Source: Streptomyces clavuligerus (lineage in GTDB: Bacteria; Actinomycetota; Actinomycetes; Streptomycetales; Streptomycetaceae). Taken from it: a stretch of DNA of 64,000 bases. The position numbers were made by a program, and so were the translations under genes. The notes beneath the pieces are model-generated. The model ran no database searches, had not been told where the DNA came from, and saw nothing but the letters and a program-made list of their open reading frames with translations. This document shows positions 55,087 through 63,329 of the stretch, one piece after another (within the stretch, counting starts at the first letter, position 1; the number at the start of each line of letters is the position of its first letter). The DNA is taken from assembly GCF_005519465.1 (NCBI RefSeq), contig NZ_CP027858.1, positions 2,914,001 through 2,978,000 on the forward strand, read 5' to 3'.

Positions 55087-55569
55087 TCAGGACGCGAGGA
55101 CCTCGTCGAGCAGTGCCTCGGCCTTGTCTTCGTTGGTGTTCTCGGCGAGGGCGAGCTCGCTCACCAGGATCTGCCGTGCCTTGGCGAGCATCCGCTTCTC
55201 ACCTGCGGAAAGCCCACGCTCGCGCTCGCGACGCCACAGGTCTCGGACGACTTCGGCGACCTTGATGACATCGCCGGAGGCGAGCTTCTCAAGGTTTGCC
55301 TTGTAGCGACGGGACCAGTTCGTCGGCTCCTCGGCGTACGGCGCGCGCAGTACCTCGAAGACCCGGTCGAGCCCGTCCTGACCGACCACATCGCGCACAC
55401 CGACGAACTCCGCATTGTCCGCCGGCACACGAACCGTCAGGTCGCCCTGCGCGACCTTGAGCACCAAGTAGGTCTTGTCCACGCCTTTGATCTGGCGAGT
55501 TTCGATGGCCTCGATCAGCGCGGCCCCGTGATGGGGATAGACCACGGTGTCGCCAACCTTGAACGTCAT
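55087..55569 (-). CDS. carD: CarD-family transcription factor
   Basis: A 160-residue RNA-polymerase-binding activator that stabilises open complexes at rRNA and other promoters. The N-terminal RNAP-interaction domain ([20 protein letters not shown] ... [16 protein letters not shown]) is followed by the helical DNA-binding domain with the key Trp ([19 protein letters not shown]). SD GGAAGGGG. In mycobacteria the protein is essential. Confidence 0.95.
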   Translation of the reverse strand: MTFKVGDTVVYPHHGAALIEAIETRQIKGVDKTYLVLKVAQGDLTVRVPADNAEFVGVRDVVGQDGLDRVFEVLRAPYAEEPTNWSRRYKANLEKLASGDVIKVAEVVRDLWRRERERGLSAGEKRMLAKARQILVSELALAENTNEDKAEALLDEVLAS

Positions 55570-56369
55570 GTGACAGGTACCCCTTCCGTGGCTATCCAGG
55601 GTAACACGGATACGGCTTCTGCTGAATGGCGTTTTCGCAGGTCAGGGCATATCTCGGGGCTTGACAACAGCGATGGGAACGTGCTGCGGACGACTTCCGG
55701 AAGGGGGTATTCGCAGGTCGGAGCGGCTGCGCGGGGCGGGGGAAACACGTACGTTACGCCCCCTCCGGACAGCCCGGACAGGACCGAACGTCCCGTTTTG
55801 TCGGGTTCCAGCCGGTGAACTTCCCGTACTCCGTTCGGCTGTCGCTCACCCGTCCGGACGACCGCCCGGTCTAATCAGGAATTGATCAACGAACGCATGG
55901 CGAACGCAAAAGGAAGGAATGCGCGAGCGCCGCCGGAATTGATCATCTGCGGTTTTGCGAACGGTGGCGAAGGGGGCGCGAAAGACGGGTTCCCGACTTC
56001 CGCACGGCGCGCGTTCCCGGAGCGGGCCGGAGCTCTTCCCGGAGTGTGGCGAACACCACGGGCGGAAACCGGACGAGAGCGCCCCGTCCGTCCGGGGGTG
56101 GCGCGGGCCGCGTGGCCTTCACCACTCCCGCTCCCGCCCCGCCGCCCGCCCGGTATTTCCCTCCCGGGCACCCCGGCGGCGGGGGCGCGCGGGGCGCGTA
56201 CCCCCAAGTGGCGGGTCGGGTGAGACCGCCGGGACCCGGCTCTGTAATCTGTCGACGAACTGTGGTGATCTCGGTCGGTATCGCGAACTGACGCGATCGG
56301 GGCCGGGATTGCCCGGCTTGTACGAACGTCACCCGTCCGTCCCGCTCTGCCCAAGGAGATGCCGCCGCC
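55570..56369. other. 800-bp divergent intergenic region (carD / lipoprotein)
   Basis: No credible gene on either strand. An 11-bp direct repeat GGAATTGATCA occurs at 55878 and 55937, separated by an AT-richer stretch that also has AAAAGGAAGGAATGCG. The carD-proximal part contains TTGTCA and TACCCT candidates on the minus strand. The part nearest the lipoprotein gene is featureless GC-rich DNA. Confidence 0.5.
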
Positions 56370-57074
56370 GTGAGCCTCCCCCAAACTCCGTCCGGGGGCA
56401 CCCCTCGCCTTCGACGCGGTGCCGTCGCCGCGTGCGCCGTCGTGCTGTCCACCGCCGCCCTGACCGCGTGCGGCGCGGGCAACAACGCGGAGTCCCTCGG
56501 CATCAAGCCGGACAACCCCTCGGTGACCGTCGACACGATCAGCGTCCAGAACGCGAACGTGATCACTCAGCCCGAATCCGGGAAGGCGGGCCCGGCGGCC
56601 GTCTCCGCGACGATCTTCAACAAGGGCAACGAGGACCAGACGGTCGACTCGATCGCCCTCCAGGGCGGCGGCTCCGCGAAGCTCTCCCCGGCCCAGGGCG
56701 CGGGCCCGGTCGTCGTGCCCGCGCAGGGCAAGATCGTCATCGGTGGCCAGGGCAACCCGAGCGCGGTGATCGAGGACGGCCTCGCCCTCACCAAGAACAT
56801 CGGCGGCGTGCAGAACGTCGTCTTCGGCCTCAGCAAGACCGGCGCCGTGAAGCTGGACGCGTTCGTCGTGCCGTCGGCGAGCTACTACAAGGACTTCGGC
56901 CCCAGCGCCGCGCCGTCGCCCGCCGCGGCTCCGGCCTCGCCCGCGAACCCCGCGGACGAGTCCGGGCAGCCCGCCACGGGTGCCTCCGCCCCCGCCTCCC
57001 CGGCGGCCGGTGCCCCGGCGGGCGAGGAGGCCGTGCCCCCGGCCGGCGAGGAGCAGGGCGAGCCCACGGGCTGA
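56370..57074 (+). CDS. Lipoprotein of the DUF461/copper-chaperone-like type
   Basis: A 234-residue lipoprotein: signal peptide with lipobox LTACG, a beta-rich middle (VTVDTISVQNANVITQ, GPAAVSATIFNKGNEDQTVD, KIVIGGQGNPSAVIEDGLAL), and a 65-residue Ala/Pro/Ser/Glu tail. The middle resembles PCu(A)C-related extracytoplasmic folds, but the Met/His copper ligands typical of them are not evident, so metal binding is uncertain. GTG 56370 has SD AAGGAGATG. Confidence 0.8.
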   Translation: MSLPQTPSGGTPRLRRGAVAACAVVLSTAALTACGAGNNAESLGIKPDNPSVTVDTISVQNANVITQPESGKAGPAAVSATIFNKGNEDQTVDSIALQGGGSAKLSPAQGAGPVVVPAQGKIVIGGQGNPSAVIEDGLALTKNIGGVQNVVFGLSKTGAVKLDAFVVPSASYYKDFGPSAAPSPAAAPASPANPADESGQPATGASAPASPAAGAPAGEEAVPPAGEEQGEPTG

Positions 57075-57094
57075 CCCTCCCTCCCATGACGCCC

Positions 57095-57135
57095 GAAGGG
57101 GTGGGCCCCGCCGGTGCGGCGGGGCCCACCCCTTC
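57095..57135 (+). terminator. Hairpin after the lipoprotein gene
   Basis: A perfect 19-bp stem (57095-57113 with 57117-57135, GAAGGGGTGGGCCCCGCCG) around a GTG triloop, 20 bp after the stop. Confidence 0.9.
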
Positions 57136-57196
57136 GTCGTTCCCGCCGGGCGCCGCGCGCCGGACAGGGCGCTGCCGCGCGGCGGCGGGGCTAGGG

Positions 57197-57398
57197 AGTG
57201 TCGTCAAAATAGCGTCGTCCGTCCGGAGGACGGGCGGTGCGGCGCATGGTGCGTGCAGATGCAAGGCGGAGGAGGGAGTCCATGCGGTGGGGGTCCCTCC
57301 CGGGCCGCCAGGCCCAGGGGGCCATCGGCGACTGACGACAACGCAGCAGATGTGCGTGCAAGGCGTCGCGACGCAGACGGGATTTCGACGACACGACT
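57197..57398. mobile_element. Candidate 202-bp MITE-like element
   Basis: The left end AGTGTCGTCAAAAT and right end (reverse complement AGTCGTGTCGTCGAAAT) are imperfect terminal inverted repeats differing by a 3-bp insertion and one base. TAGGG flanks both ends (57192-57196 and 57399-57403), like a 5-bp target duplication. The inside has an internal palindrome (CCGTCCGGAGGACGG) and a 67-codon minus-strand frame without homology. It abuts the phoP stop codon. Confidence 0.5.
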
Positions 57399-58078
57399 TA
57401 GGGCTCGAACTTGTAGCCGAGGCCGCGGACGGTCACCAGATAGCGGGGCGCGCCCGGGTCCGGCTCGATCTTGGCGCGGAGCCGCTTGACGTGGACGTCG
57501 AGGGTCTTGGTGTCGCCGACGTAGTCGGCGCCCCAGACCCGGTCGATGAGCTGCATCCGGGTGAGCACCCGGCCCGCGTTGCGGAGCAACATCTCCAGCA
57601 GGTCGAACTCCTTCAGCGGGAGGTCGACCTTGGCGCCGGAGACGGTGACGACATGGCGGTCCACGTCCATCCGGACCGGACCGGCCTCCAGGGCGGCCGG
57701 AGTGACCTCTTCCGGCTCCCCCCGGCGGCGCAGCACCGCACGGATGCGGGCGACCAGCTCACGCGAGGAGAACGGCTTGGTGACATAGTCGTCGGCGCCT
57801 ATCTCCAGGCCGACGACCTTGTCGATCTCGCTGTCCTTGGCGGTCACCATGATCACCGGGACATTGGAACGGCCGCGCAGCTGACGGCAGACCTCGGTCC
57901 CCGGCAGACCGGGCAGCATCAGGTCGAGCAGTACGAGATCGGCGCCGTTGCGTTCGAACTCGTCGAGCCCCTCGGGGCCCGTGGCCGCCACCGCGACCTC
58001 GAAGCCTTCCTTGCGGAGCATGTAGGACAGAGCGTCGCTGAAGGATTCCTCATCCTCGACGACGAGCACTCGGGTCAC
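57398..58078 (-). CDS. phoP: Phosphate response regulator PhoP
   Basis: Master regulator of phosphate starvation. A 226-residue OmpR-type regulator: receiver with D52 (LLDLMLPGLPG), T and K positions (VTAKDSE, VTKPFS), and a winged helix (LKEFDLLEMLLRNAGRVLTR, TKTLDVHVKRLRAKIE, VRGLGYKFEP). Its ATG overlaps the phoR stop in ATGA. Binds PHO boxes built of GTTCACC-like 11-bp repeats. The 3' end touches a possible mobile element. Confidence 0.96.
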   Translation of the reverse strand: MTRVLVVEDEESFSDALSYMLRKEGFEVAVAATGPEGLDEFERNGADLVLLDLMLPGLPGTEVCRQLRGRSNVPVIMVTAKDSEIDKVVGLEIGADDYVTKPFSSRELVARIRAVLRRRGEPEEVTPAALEAGPVRMDVDRHVVTVSGAKVDLPLKEFDLLEMLLRNAGRVLTRMQLIDRVWGADYVGDTKTLDVHVKRLRAKIEPDPGAPRYLVTVRGLGYKFEP

Positions 58079-59559
58079 GGAAGGACCTCCGGGGCAGGTA
58101 TGTCGGTATCGGTATCGGTGGCAGGGGGCCGGTCACCGCCGGGACGGCGGGACGGGCGGGTTTCGGTCACTGCGGCGGGGAAGTCCTGGTCGTTGCGGCG
58201 GTACTGGTCGTTGCGGCCGTGCTGGTCGTCGTGGCGGTCCCGGCCGCCGCGGCCGGGGAGCGCGTCCGGCCCGGGATCGGGGTCTGCGGCGGGGTCCGGG
58301 CCGGGGTCGGATACGGAGGTGTCACCGGGTCTTTCCGGGGCGGCCCCGGCGGTGTCCGCGCCGGAGGCCGGTACATGCCCCTCGGCAGTACGATCCCGCG
58401 CCGCGCGCGCCTCGGGAAGACGCAGGGTGAAGGTCGAGCCCTGACCCTCGGTGCTCCACACCGAGACCTCGCCGCCGTGCGAGGCGGCGACATGCTTGAC
58501 GATGGCGAGCCCGAGGCCGGTGCCACCGGTGGCGCGGGAGCGGGCCGGGTCGACACGGTAGAACCGTTCGAAGATCCGCTCGCGGTCCTTCTCGGATATC
58601 CCGATGCCCTGATCGGTGACGGCGATCTCGATGAATCCGGTGGAGCCGTTCCCCGGGCCGGGGACCCGGCGGGCGGAGATGCCGACCCGGGTGCGGGCCG
58701 GGGAGTAGTTCACCGCGTTCTCCACCAGATTGCCCAGGGCGGCGGCCAGCTTGCCGCGATTGCCCCAGATGTGCAGTCCGGAGGTGCCCCCGCTGGCCAT
58801 GGTGATCTGCTTGGTGGACGCGGGGTGCCGGGAGCGGTCGATGGCCTCGGCCACCAGCTCGTCCACCCGGACCGGCTCGGCGTCCTCCAGCGGGTCGTCG
58901 TTCTGCACCCGGGAGAGGTCGATCAGCTCCTGGACGAGATTGGTCAGCCGGGTCGCCTCGATCTGCATCCGCCCGGCGAACCGGGAGACGGCCTCGGGCT
59001 CGTCGGCGGCGTCCATGACCGCCTCGGAGAGCAGCGAGAGCGCTCCCACCGGCGTCTTCAGCTCATGGCTGACATTGGCGACGAAGTCGCGGCGCACGGC
59101 CTCGATCCGCCGGGCCTCGGTCAGGTCCTCGACGAGCAGCAGCACCAGCCGGGAGCCCAGGGGCGCGACCCGGGCGGAGACCGCCAGTGCCTCGCCCCGG
59201 CCGGTGCCCCGGCGGGGGAGATCCAGCTCGACCTGGCGTATCTCGCCGTCGCGACGGGTGTCACGGGCCATCTTCAGCATCGCGTCGACCGTCAGTTTTC
59301 CGCCACGCACCAGCCCGAGGGCGTACGCCGCCGAGCTGGCCTTCACGACGGAGTCGCTCTCGTCCAGCACGACCGCGGAGGAGCGCAGCACGGACAGGAC
59401 GGTGTCGACCCCGGGCGGCAGCACGGCGTCGGTGTGCAGCGAGGTCCGGCTGGGCCGGCGCTGCTCCCGTTCGCTCCAGCGGAACGCCAGCATGGCGATC
59501 ACGCCGGTCAGCAGACCGGCGATCGCCGCCACTGCGGCGAGCGCCGCGTTCACGTCCAT
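58075..59559 (-). CDS. phoR: Phosphate sensor histidine kinase PhoR
   Basis: A 494-residue kinase: one N-terminal membrane helix (AALAAVAAIAGLLTGVIAML), a PAS-like region (about 50-145), HisKA with VSHELKTP (H165), and HATPase (NLVENAVNY, DQGIGIS, GTGLGLAI). Everything after about residue 385 is an unusual 110-residue disordered tail rich in Asp/Pro and Arg/Asp/Gln repeats (DPGPDPAADPDPGPD, HDDQHGRNDQYRRNDQ). Coupled to phoP by ATGA and divergent from phoU. Confidence 0.94.
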   Translation of the reverse strand: MDVNAALAAVAAIAGLLTGVIAMLAFRWSEREQRRPSRTSLHTDAVLPPGVDTVLSVLRSSAVVLDESDSVVKASSAAYALGLVRGGKLTVDAMLKMARDTRRDGEIRQVELDLPRRGTGRGEALAVSARVAPLGSRLVLLLVEDLTEARRIEAVRRDFVANVSHELKTPVGALSLLSEAVMDAADEPEAVSRFAGRMQIEATRLTNLVQELIDLSRVQNDDPLEDAEPVRVDELVAEAIDRSRHPASTKQITMASGGTSGLHIWGNRGKLAAALGNLVENAVNYSPARTRVGISARRVPGPGNGSTGFIEIAVTDQGIGISEKDRERIFERFYRVDPARSRATGGTGLGLAIVKHVAASHGGEVSVWSTEGQGSTFTLRLPEARAARDRTAEGHVPASGADTAGAAPERPGDTSVSDPGPDPAADPDPGPDALPGRGGRDRHDDQHGRNDQYRRNDQDFPAAVTETRPSRRPGGDRPPATDTDTDIPAPEVLP

Positions 59560-59632
59560 GCTTCCAGGTTATGCGGGCGCTCGGACGTGCTCACAGCCGA
59601 TCCGGGGCCACCGCCGGCACTCGTCGCCCAGA

Positions 59633-59665
59633 GTTCACCGAGGGGATGAGGCCGGTTCATTTGGC
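59633..59665 (+). promoter_or_regulatory. PHO box between phoR and phoU
   Basis: GTTCACC at 59633 and GTTCATT at 59655 lie 22 bp apart, with a weaker unit (GGATGAG) at the 11-bp midpoint. This is the direct-repeat layout bound by PhoP, placed to control both directions. Confidence 0.75.
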
Positions 59666-59757
59666 CGGGAGCCACCGGACGCGTTCTCAGCCGACCGTGG
59701 GAGCGTGGGGGTCCGAGAGCCTTCAGGACGCCTGTACACCTTTCGAAAGGGAAGTCG

Positions 59758-60447
59758 ATGCGGGACGCGTACCACGAGGAACTTGACTCGATCGGCGAAG
59801 GTCTGGTCGATATGGCCCGGCTGGTCGGCTCGGCGATCGGACGGGCCACCACGGCCATGCTCGACGCCGATCTGAAGATGGCCGAAAACGTCATTGCCGC
59901 AGATCAGAAGATCGACGATCTCCAGCGGGACCTGGAGGCACGGGCCATCGCCCTGCTGGCTCGACAGCAGCCGGTGGCGACGGATCTGCGGATCGTGGTC
60001 ACCTCGCTGCGGATCAGTGCCGATCTGGAGCGCGCGGGCGATCTGGCCCGGCATGTGGCGAAGCTCGCACGGCTGCGCTTCCCCGACTCCGCCGTCCCGA
60101 GAGACCTCCAGGCCACCATCCTGGAGATGGGCCAGCTCGCCCAGCGGCTGATGGCGAAGGCGGGCGAGGTCATCATCACCAAGGACGTCGATCTGGCGCT
60201 CCAGCTCGAAACCGACGACGACGAGATGGATCTGCTGCACCGCGCGCTCTTCCAGCATCTGATCGACGACCGCTGGAAGCACGGCATCGAGACGGCCGTG
60301 GACGTCACCCTGCTGGGCCGTTACTACGAGCGATTCGCCGATCACGCGGTGTCGGTGGCCAAGCGGGTCGTGTACCTCGTGACGGGCGAGCACGCGAGCG
60401 AGCTCCAGACGGAGAGCACGCCGGGCGCGCCGGTCGAGGGCGCGTAG
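59758..60447 (+). CDS. phoU: Phosphate signalling regulator PhoU
   Basis: A 229-residue protein of two three-helix bundles that bind metal clusters and restrain PhoR/Pst signalling. Typical segments are ARLVGSAIGRATTAMLDADL, DDLQRDLEARAIALLARQQP, SADLERAGDLARHVAK, and GRYYERFADHAVSVAKRVVY. SD AAAGGGAAG. The PHO box upstream implies PhoP control. Confidence 0.96.
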   Translation: MRDAYHEELDSIGEGLVDMARLVGSAIGRATTAMLDADLKMAENVIAADQKIDDLQRDLEARAIALLARQQPVATDLRIVVTSLRISADLERAGDLARHVAKLARLRFPDSAVPRDLQATILEMGQLAQRLMAKAGEVIITKDVDLALQLETDDDEMDLLHRALFQHLIDDRWKHGIETAVDVTLLGRYYERFADHAVSVAKRVVYLVTGEHASELQTESTPGAPVEGA

Positions 60448-60643
60448 GGAGCGTGGACGGAGGGCGGGCGCGATCCGTCGCCGAAGGGGCGCGCGACCGG
60501 AGTGTCCGGGAGGAGGCGCCCATGCCTCCGCGCGCTGTTGATGCGCCCGCAGCTCCGGGCGTCCAATGGCGAGAGGCGGCCCTGTGCCCTGTGGGGTCGC
60601 AGAACCGTTCCGTCATGGCTCGTACGCTCCTGAGGAGGGACCC

Positions 60644-60784
60644 ATGGCCGATTCCACGACATCGACACCCCGGTGCGAGGCTCCGCCCGGCCTCGCGCCG
60701 CTGTCCAGCTGCTCCTGCGGCCCCGGCTGCGGCTGCGGCTGCCAGTCGGGCGGCTCCTGCCAGTGCGGCGGCGGCTGCGGCTGA
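60644..60784 (+). CDS. 46-residue cysteine-rich peptide
   Basis: A very small gene with a strong SD (TGAGGAGGG) before ATG 60644. The product has nine Cys (11, 23, 25, 29, 31, 33, 39, 41, 45), eight of them in the last 24 residues as alternating Cys-Gly steps (CSCGPGCGCGCQSGGSCQCG). Such spacing fits a metallothionein-like metal-binding peptide; a modified-peptide precursor is less likely because no maturation enzyme is nearby. It sits between phoU and gpmA and was not recognised as any named family. Confidence 0.72.
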   Translation: MADSTTSTPRCEAPPGLAPLSSCSCGPGCGCGCQSGGSCQCGGGCG

Positions 60785-60826
60785 CCGCCCGTCCGGCGGC
60801 CCGCCGGACACCGCTCCCCGTGCGGC

Positions 60827-60871
60827 AGGGCCCCTGGCCACCCCGGTCGTCCGGTGTTGGCCAGGGGCCCT
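60827..60871. terminator. Bidirectional hairpin between Cys-rich peptide and gpmA region
   Basis: AGGGCCCCTGGCCA (60827-60840) pairs perfectly with TGGCCAGGGGCCCT (60858-60871), loop 17 nt. Confidence 0.7.
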
Positions 60872-60940
60872 CGCCATGCCCGTCGGCGGGCGGTCCCGCG
60901 CGTCCGCCTCCCGCGCTCCGCGCGTCCTCGCGCCTCGCGC

Positions 60941-60976
60941 GTCCGGTGCGTCCGGTGCGTCCGGTGCGTCCGGTGC
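60941..60976. repeat. Four exact copies of a 9-bp repeat (GTCCGGTGC)
   Basis: A tandem nonamer array in the gap 3' of gpmA, followed by a fifth diverged copy. Confidence 0.9.
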
Positions 60977-61007
60977 GTCCGGCGGAACGGCGTGACCGCC
61001 GCGGGGG

Positions 61008-61766
61008 CTACTTCTTGCCCTGGTTCTTCACGGCCTCGATCGCCGCGGCAGCGGCCTCCGGGTCCAGGTAGGTGCCGCCCGCCTTGACCGGCTTGAAGTC
61101 GGCGTCCAGCTCGTACACCAGCGGGATGCCGGTCGGGATGTTCAGCTTGGCGATGTCCTCGTCGGAGACGCCGTCGAGGTGCTTGACCAGCGCGCGCAGG
61201 CTGTTGCCGTGGGCGGCGACCAGGACCGTCCGGCCCGCCAGCAGGTCCGGGACGATGCCGTCGTACCAGTACGGGAGCATCCGCACGACGACGTCCTTCA
61301 GGCACTCCGTGCGCGGGCGCAGCTCCGGCGGGATGGCCGCGTAGCGGGCGTCGTCGCTCTGCGAGAACTCCGTGCCGTCCGCGAGCGGCGGCGGCGGGGT
61401 GTCGTAGGAGCGGCGCCAGAGCATGAACTGCTCCTCGCCGTACTCGGCGAGCGTCTGGGCCTTGTCCTTGCCCTGGAGGGCGCCGTAGTGGCGCTCGTTC
61501 AGCCGCCAGGAGCGGTGGACGGGGACCCAGTGGCGGTCCGCGGCCTCCAGCGCGAGCTGCGCGGTGCGGATCGCGCGCTTCTGGAGCGAGGTGTGCAGTA
61601 CATCGGGGAGCAGACCGGCGTCCTTCAGCAGCTCACCGCCGCGGACCGCCTCCTTCTCGCCCTTCTCGGTGAGATTGACGTCCACCCAGCCGGTGAACAG
61701 GTTCTTCGCGTTCCATTCGCTCTCGCCGTGGCGGAGGAGGATCAGCTTGTACGGTGCGTCGGCCAT
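61008..61766 (-). CDS. gpmA: 2,3-bisphosphoglycerate-dependent phosphoglycerate mutase
   Basis: Interconverts 3- and 2-phosphoglycerate in glycolysis. A 252-residue histidine phosphatase-superfamily enzyme: catalytic [34 protein letters not shown], and the second His in [18 protein letters not shown] 61766 is leaderless (TAGGCT 7 bp upstream). Ends in a lysine-rich NQGKK tail. Confidence 0.95.
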   Translation of the reverse strand: MADAPYKLILLRHGESEWNAKNLFTGWVDVNLTEKGEKEAVRGGELLKDAGLLPDVLHTSLQKRAIRTAQLALEAADRHWVPVHRSWRLNERHYGALQGKDKAQTLAEYGEEQFMLWRRSYDTPPPPLADGTEFSQSDDARYAAIPPELRPRTECLKDVVVRMLPYWYDGIVPDLLAGRTVLVAAHGNSLRALVKHLDGVSDEDIAKLNIPTGIPLVYELDADFKPVKAGGTYLDPEAAAAAIEAVKNQGKK

Positions 61767-61773
61767 GCGTCCG

Positions 61774-61779
61774 AGCCTA
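61774..61779 (-). promoter_or_regulatory. Leaderless -10 box (TAGGCT) of gpmA
   Basis: On the minus strand TAGGCT ends 7 bp before the ATG. Confidence 0.62.
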
Positions 61780-61937
61780 ACCGAGCACGGCGGACGGGTG
61801 TGCGAGCGCGTCGCTTGACGCAGATCATCAATCGACTGGCGCCCCCGCGGGCGGTGCGTGGATCGTACAGACATCCAGCGCCGTGCCCGGTGTCCCGCGC
61901 ACCGCGCTCCGTCCGCGAACGCCCTGGGGGGAATCCG

Positions 61938-63245
61938 ATGTCCGCTGCCGCTGTGCGCCGAGCGGTGAGGGAGAGCGTCTCGGGGCTGCCCCGGGAGTTC
62001 TGGTGGCTGTGGACCAGCACCCTGGTCAACCGTCTCGGCGGATTCGTCGCCACTTTCCTGGTTCTGTATCTCACGGCCGACCAGGGGCACTCCGCCGCGT
62101 ACGCCGGTCTGGTGGTCTCCCTCTACGGGCTCGGCGGCGTCGTCTCGTCGATCGGCGGCGGGGTGATGGCCGACCGGCTGGGGCGGCGGCCCACGCTGCT
62201 GATCGCCCAGACCTCCACCGCGCTGTCGGTGGCCGCGCTCGCCTTCGTCCACCACCCGGCGGCGATCGCCGCCGTGGCCTGTCTGGTGGGCATGGCGACC
62301 AACGCCTCCCGGCCCGCCGTCCAGGCGATGATGGCGGACATCGTGCCGCCCGAGGACCGGGTGCGGGCCTTCTCCCTCAACTACTGGGCGATCAACCTGG
62401 GCTTCGCGGTCTCGGCGGTCGCGGCCGGGTTCATCGCCGAGCACAGCTATCGCGCGGGCTTCCTCGGCGAGGCGGCGATGACCCTGCTCTGCGCGGTCCT
62501 CGTCTGGGTGAAGGTGCCCGAGTCCCGGCCGGAGCGCGACCCGGCGGCCGGGGCGGACGAGCCCGGCGTGGGGCTCGGGACCGTGCTGCGGGACGGCCGG
62601 TTCATGGGCGTGGTCGGGCTCTCCTTCCTCATCGCGCTGATCTTCATGCAGGGCCATGTCGGACTGCCGCTGGCGATGGGCGAGGACGGATTCTCGACCT
62701 CGGACTTCGGCACCGTGATGGCGCTGAACGGGGTGCTGATCGTCGTCCTCCAGATCCCCGTCACCCGTTTCATCGAGCACCGCGACCCCCGTCGGCTGCT
62801 GATCGTCTCCTCACTGCTCGCCGGGTACGGCTTCGGGCTGACCGCCTTCGCCGGGTCCCTCGCCTTCTACGCGCTGACGGTGGCCGTCTGGACGCTGGCG
62901 GAGATCGTCAACGCGCCGACGCAGACCGGGCTCGTGGTGCGGCTGTCGCCGGTGCACGGCCGGGGGCGCTACCAGGGCGTGTACGCGCTGAGCTGGTCGG
63001 TGGCCACCCTGGTGGCCCCACTGGCCGCCGGGTTCGTGATCGACGGCTTCGGCGCGGCGTGGCTGTGGGGCATGAGCGCGGCGCTGGGGACGGTCGCGGG
63101 GCTCGGGTACTGGGCGCTGATGCGGAGGCTGCCCGAGGGGGTGGTGGCCTCGGGCAGCGGCTCCCCGGCCGGTGCCGGTGCCGGTGCCGTCGCACCCGCC
63201 GAGGAGTCCGCCGTGGGGGCGCGGACCGGGGCGGAACGGGGCTGA
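61938..63245 (+). CDS. Major facilitator superfamily transporter
   Basis: A 435-residue 12-helix transporter. The loop 2-3 signature [16 protein letters not shown] is clear, and the helix 4-5 region [20 protein letters not shown] resembles the MdtH/DHA1 drug-exporter group. The last 35 residues are a Gly/Ala-rich cytoplasmic tail. ATG 61938 has GGGGGGAA upstream. Substrate unknown; divergent from gpmA, convergent with a protease gene. Confidence 0.9.
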   Translation: MSAAAVRRAVRESVSGLPREFWWLWTSTLVNRLGGFVATFLVLYLTADQGHSAAYAGLVVSLYGLGGVVSSIGGGVMADRLGRRPTLLIAQTSTALSVAALAFVHHPAAIAAVACLVGMATNASRPAVQAMMADIVPPEDRVRAFSLNYWAINLGFAVSAVAAGFIAEHSYRAGFLGEAAMTLLCAVLVWVKVPESRPERDPAAGADEPGVGLGTVLRDGRFMGVVGLSFLIALIFMQGHVGLPLAMGEDGFSTSDFGTVMALNGVLIVVLQIPVTRFIEHRDPRRLLIVSSLLAGYGFGLTAFAGSLAFYALTVAVWTLAEIVNAPTQTGLVVRLSPVHGRGRYQGVYALSWSVATLVAPLAAGFVIDGFGAAWLWGMSAALGTVAGLGYWALMRRLPEGVVASGSGSPAGAGAGAVAPAEESAVGARTGAERG

Positions 63246-63329
63246 CGGGACGGGACTGGCGGAACGGCACCGGTCCGGCGGCCGGTCAGGCCGGGGCGGG
63301 CCGGACCGGGTCAGGCCGGGCGGGCCGGG

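Noticed and set aside
55882..56223. 113-codon frame upstream of the lipoprotein gene
   Set aside because: Starts without SD and is Arg/Pro/Gly-rich throughout, typical of GC noise.
57191..57394. 67-codon minus-strand frame after phoP
   Set aside because: It spans almost exactly the candidate MITE-like element and uses its inverted repeats as coding sequence; no SD.
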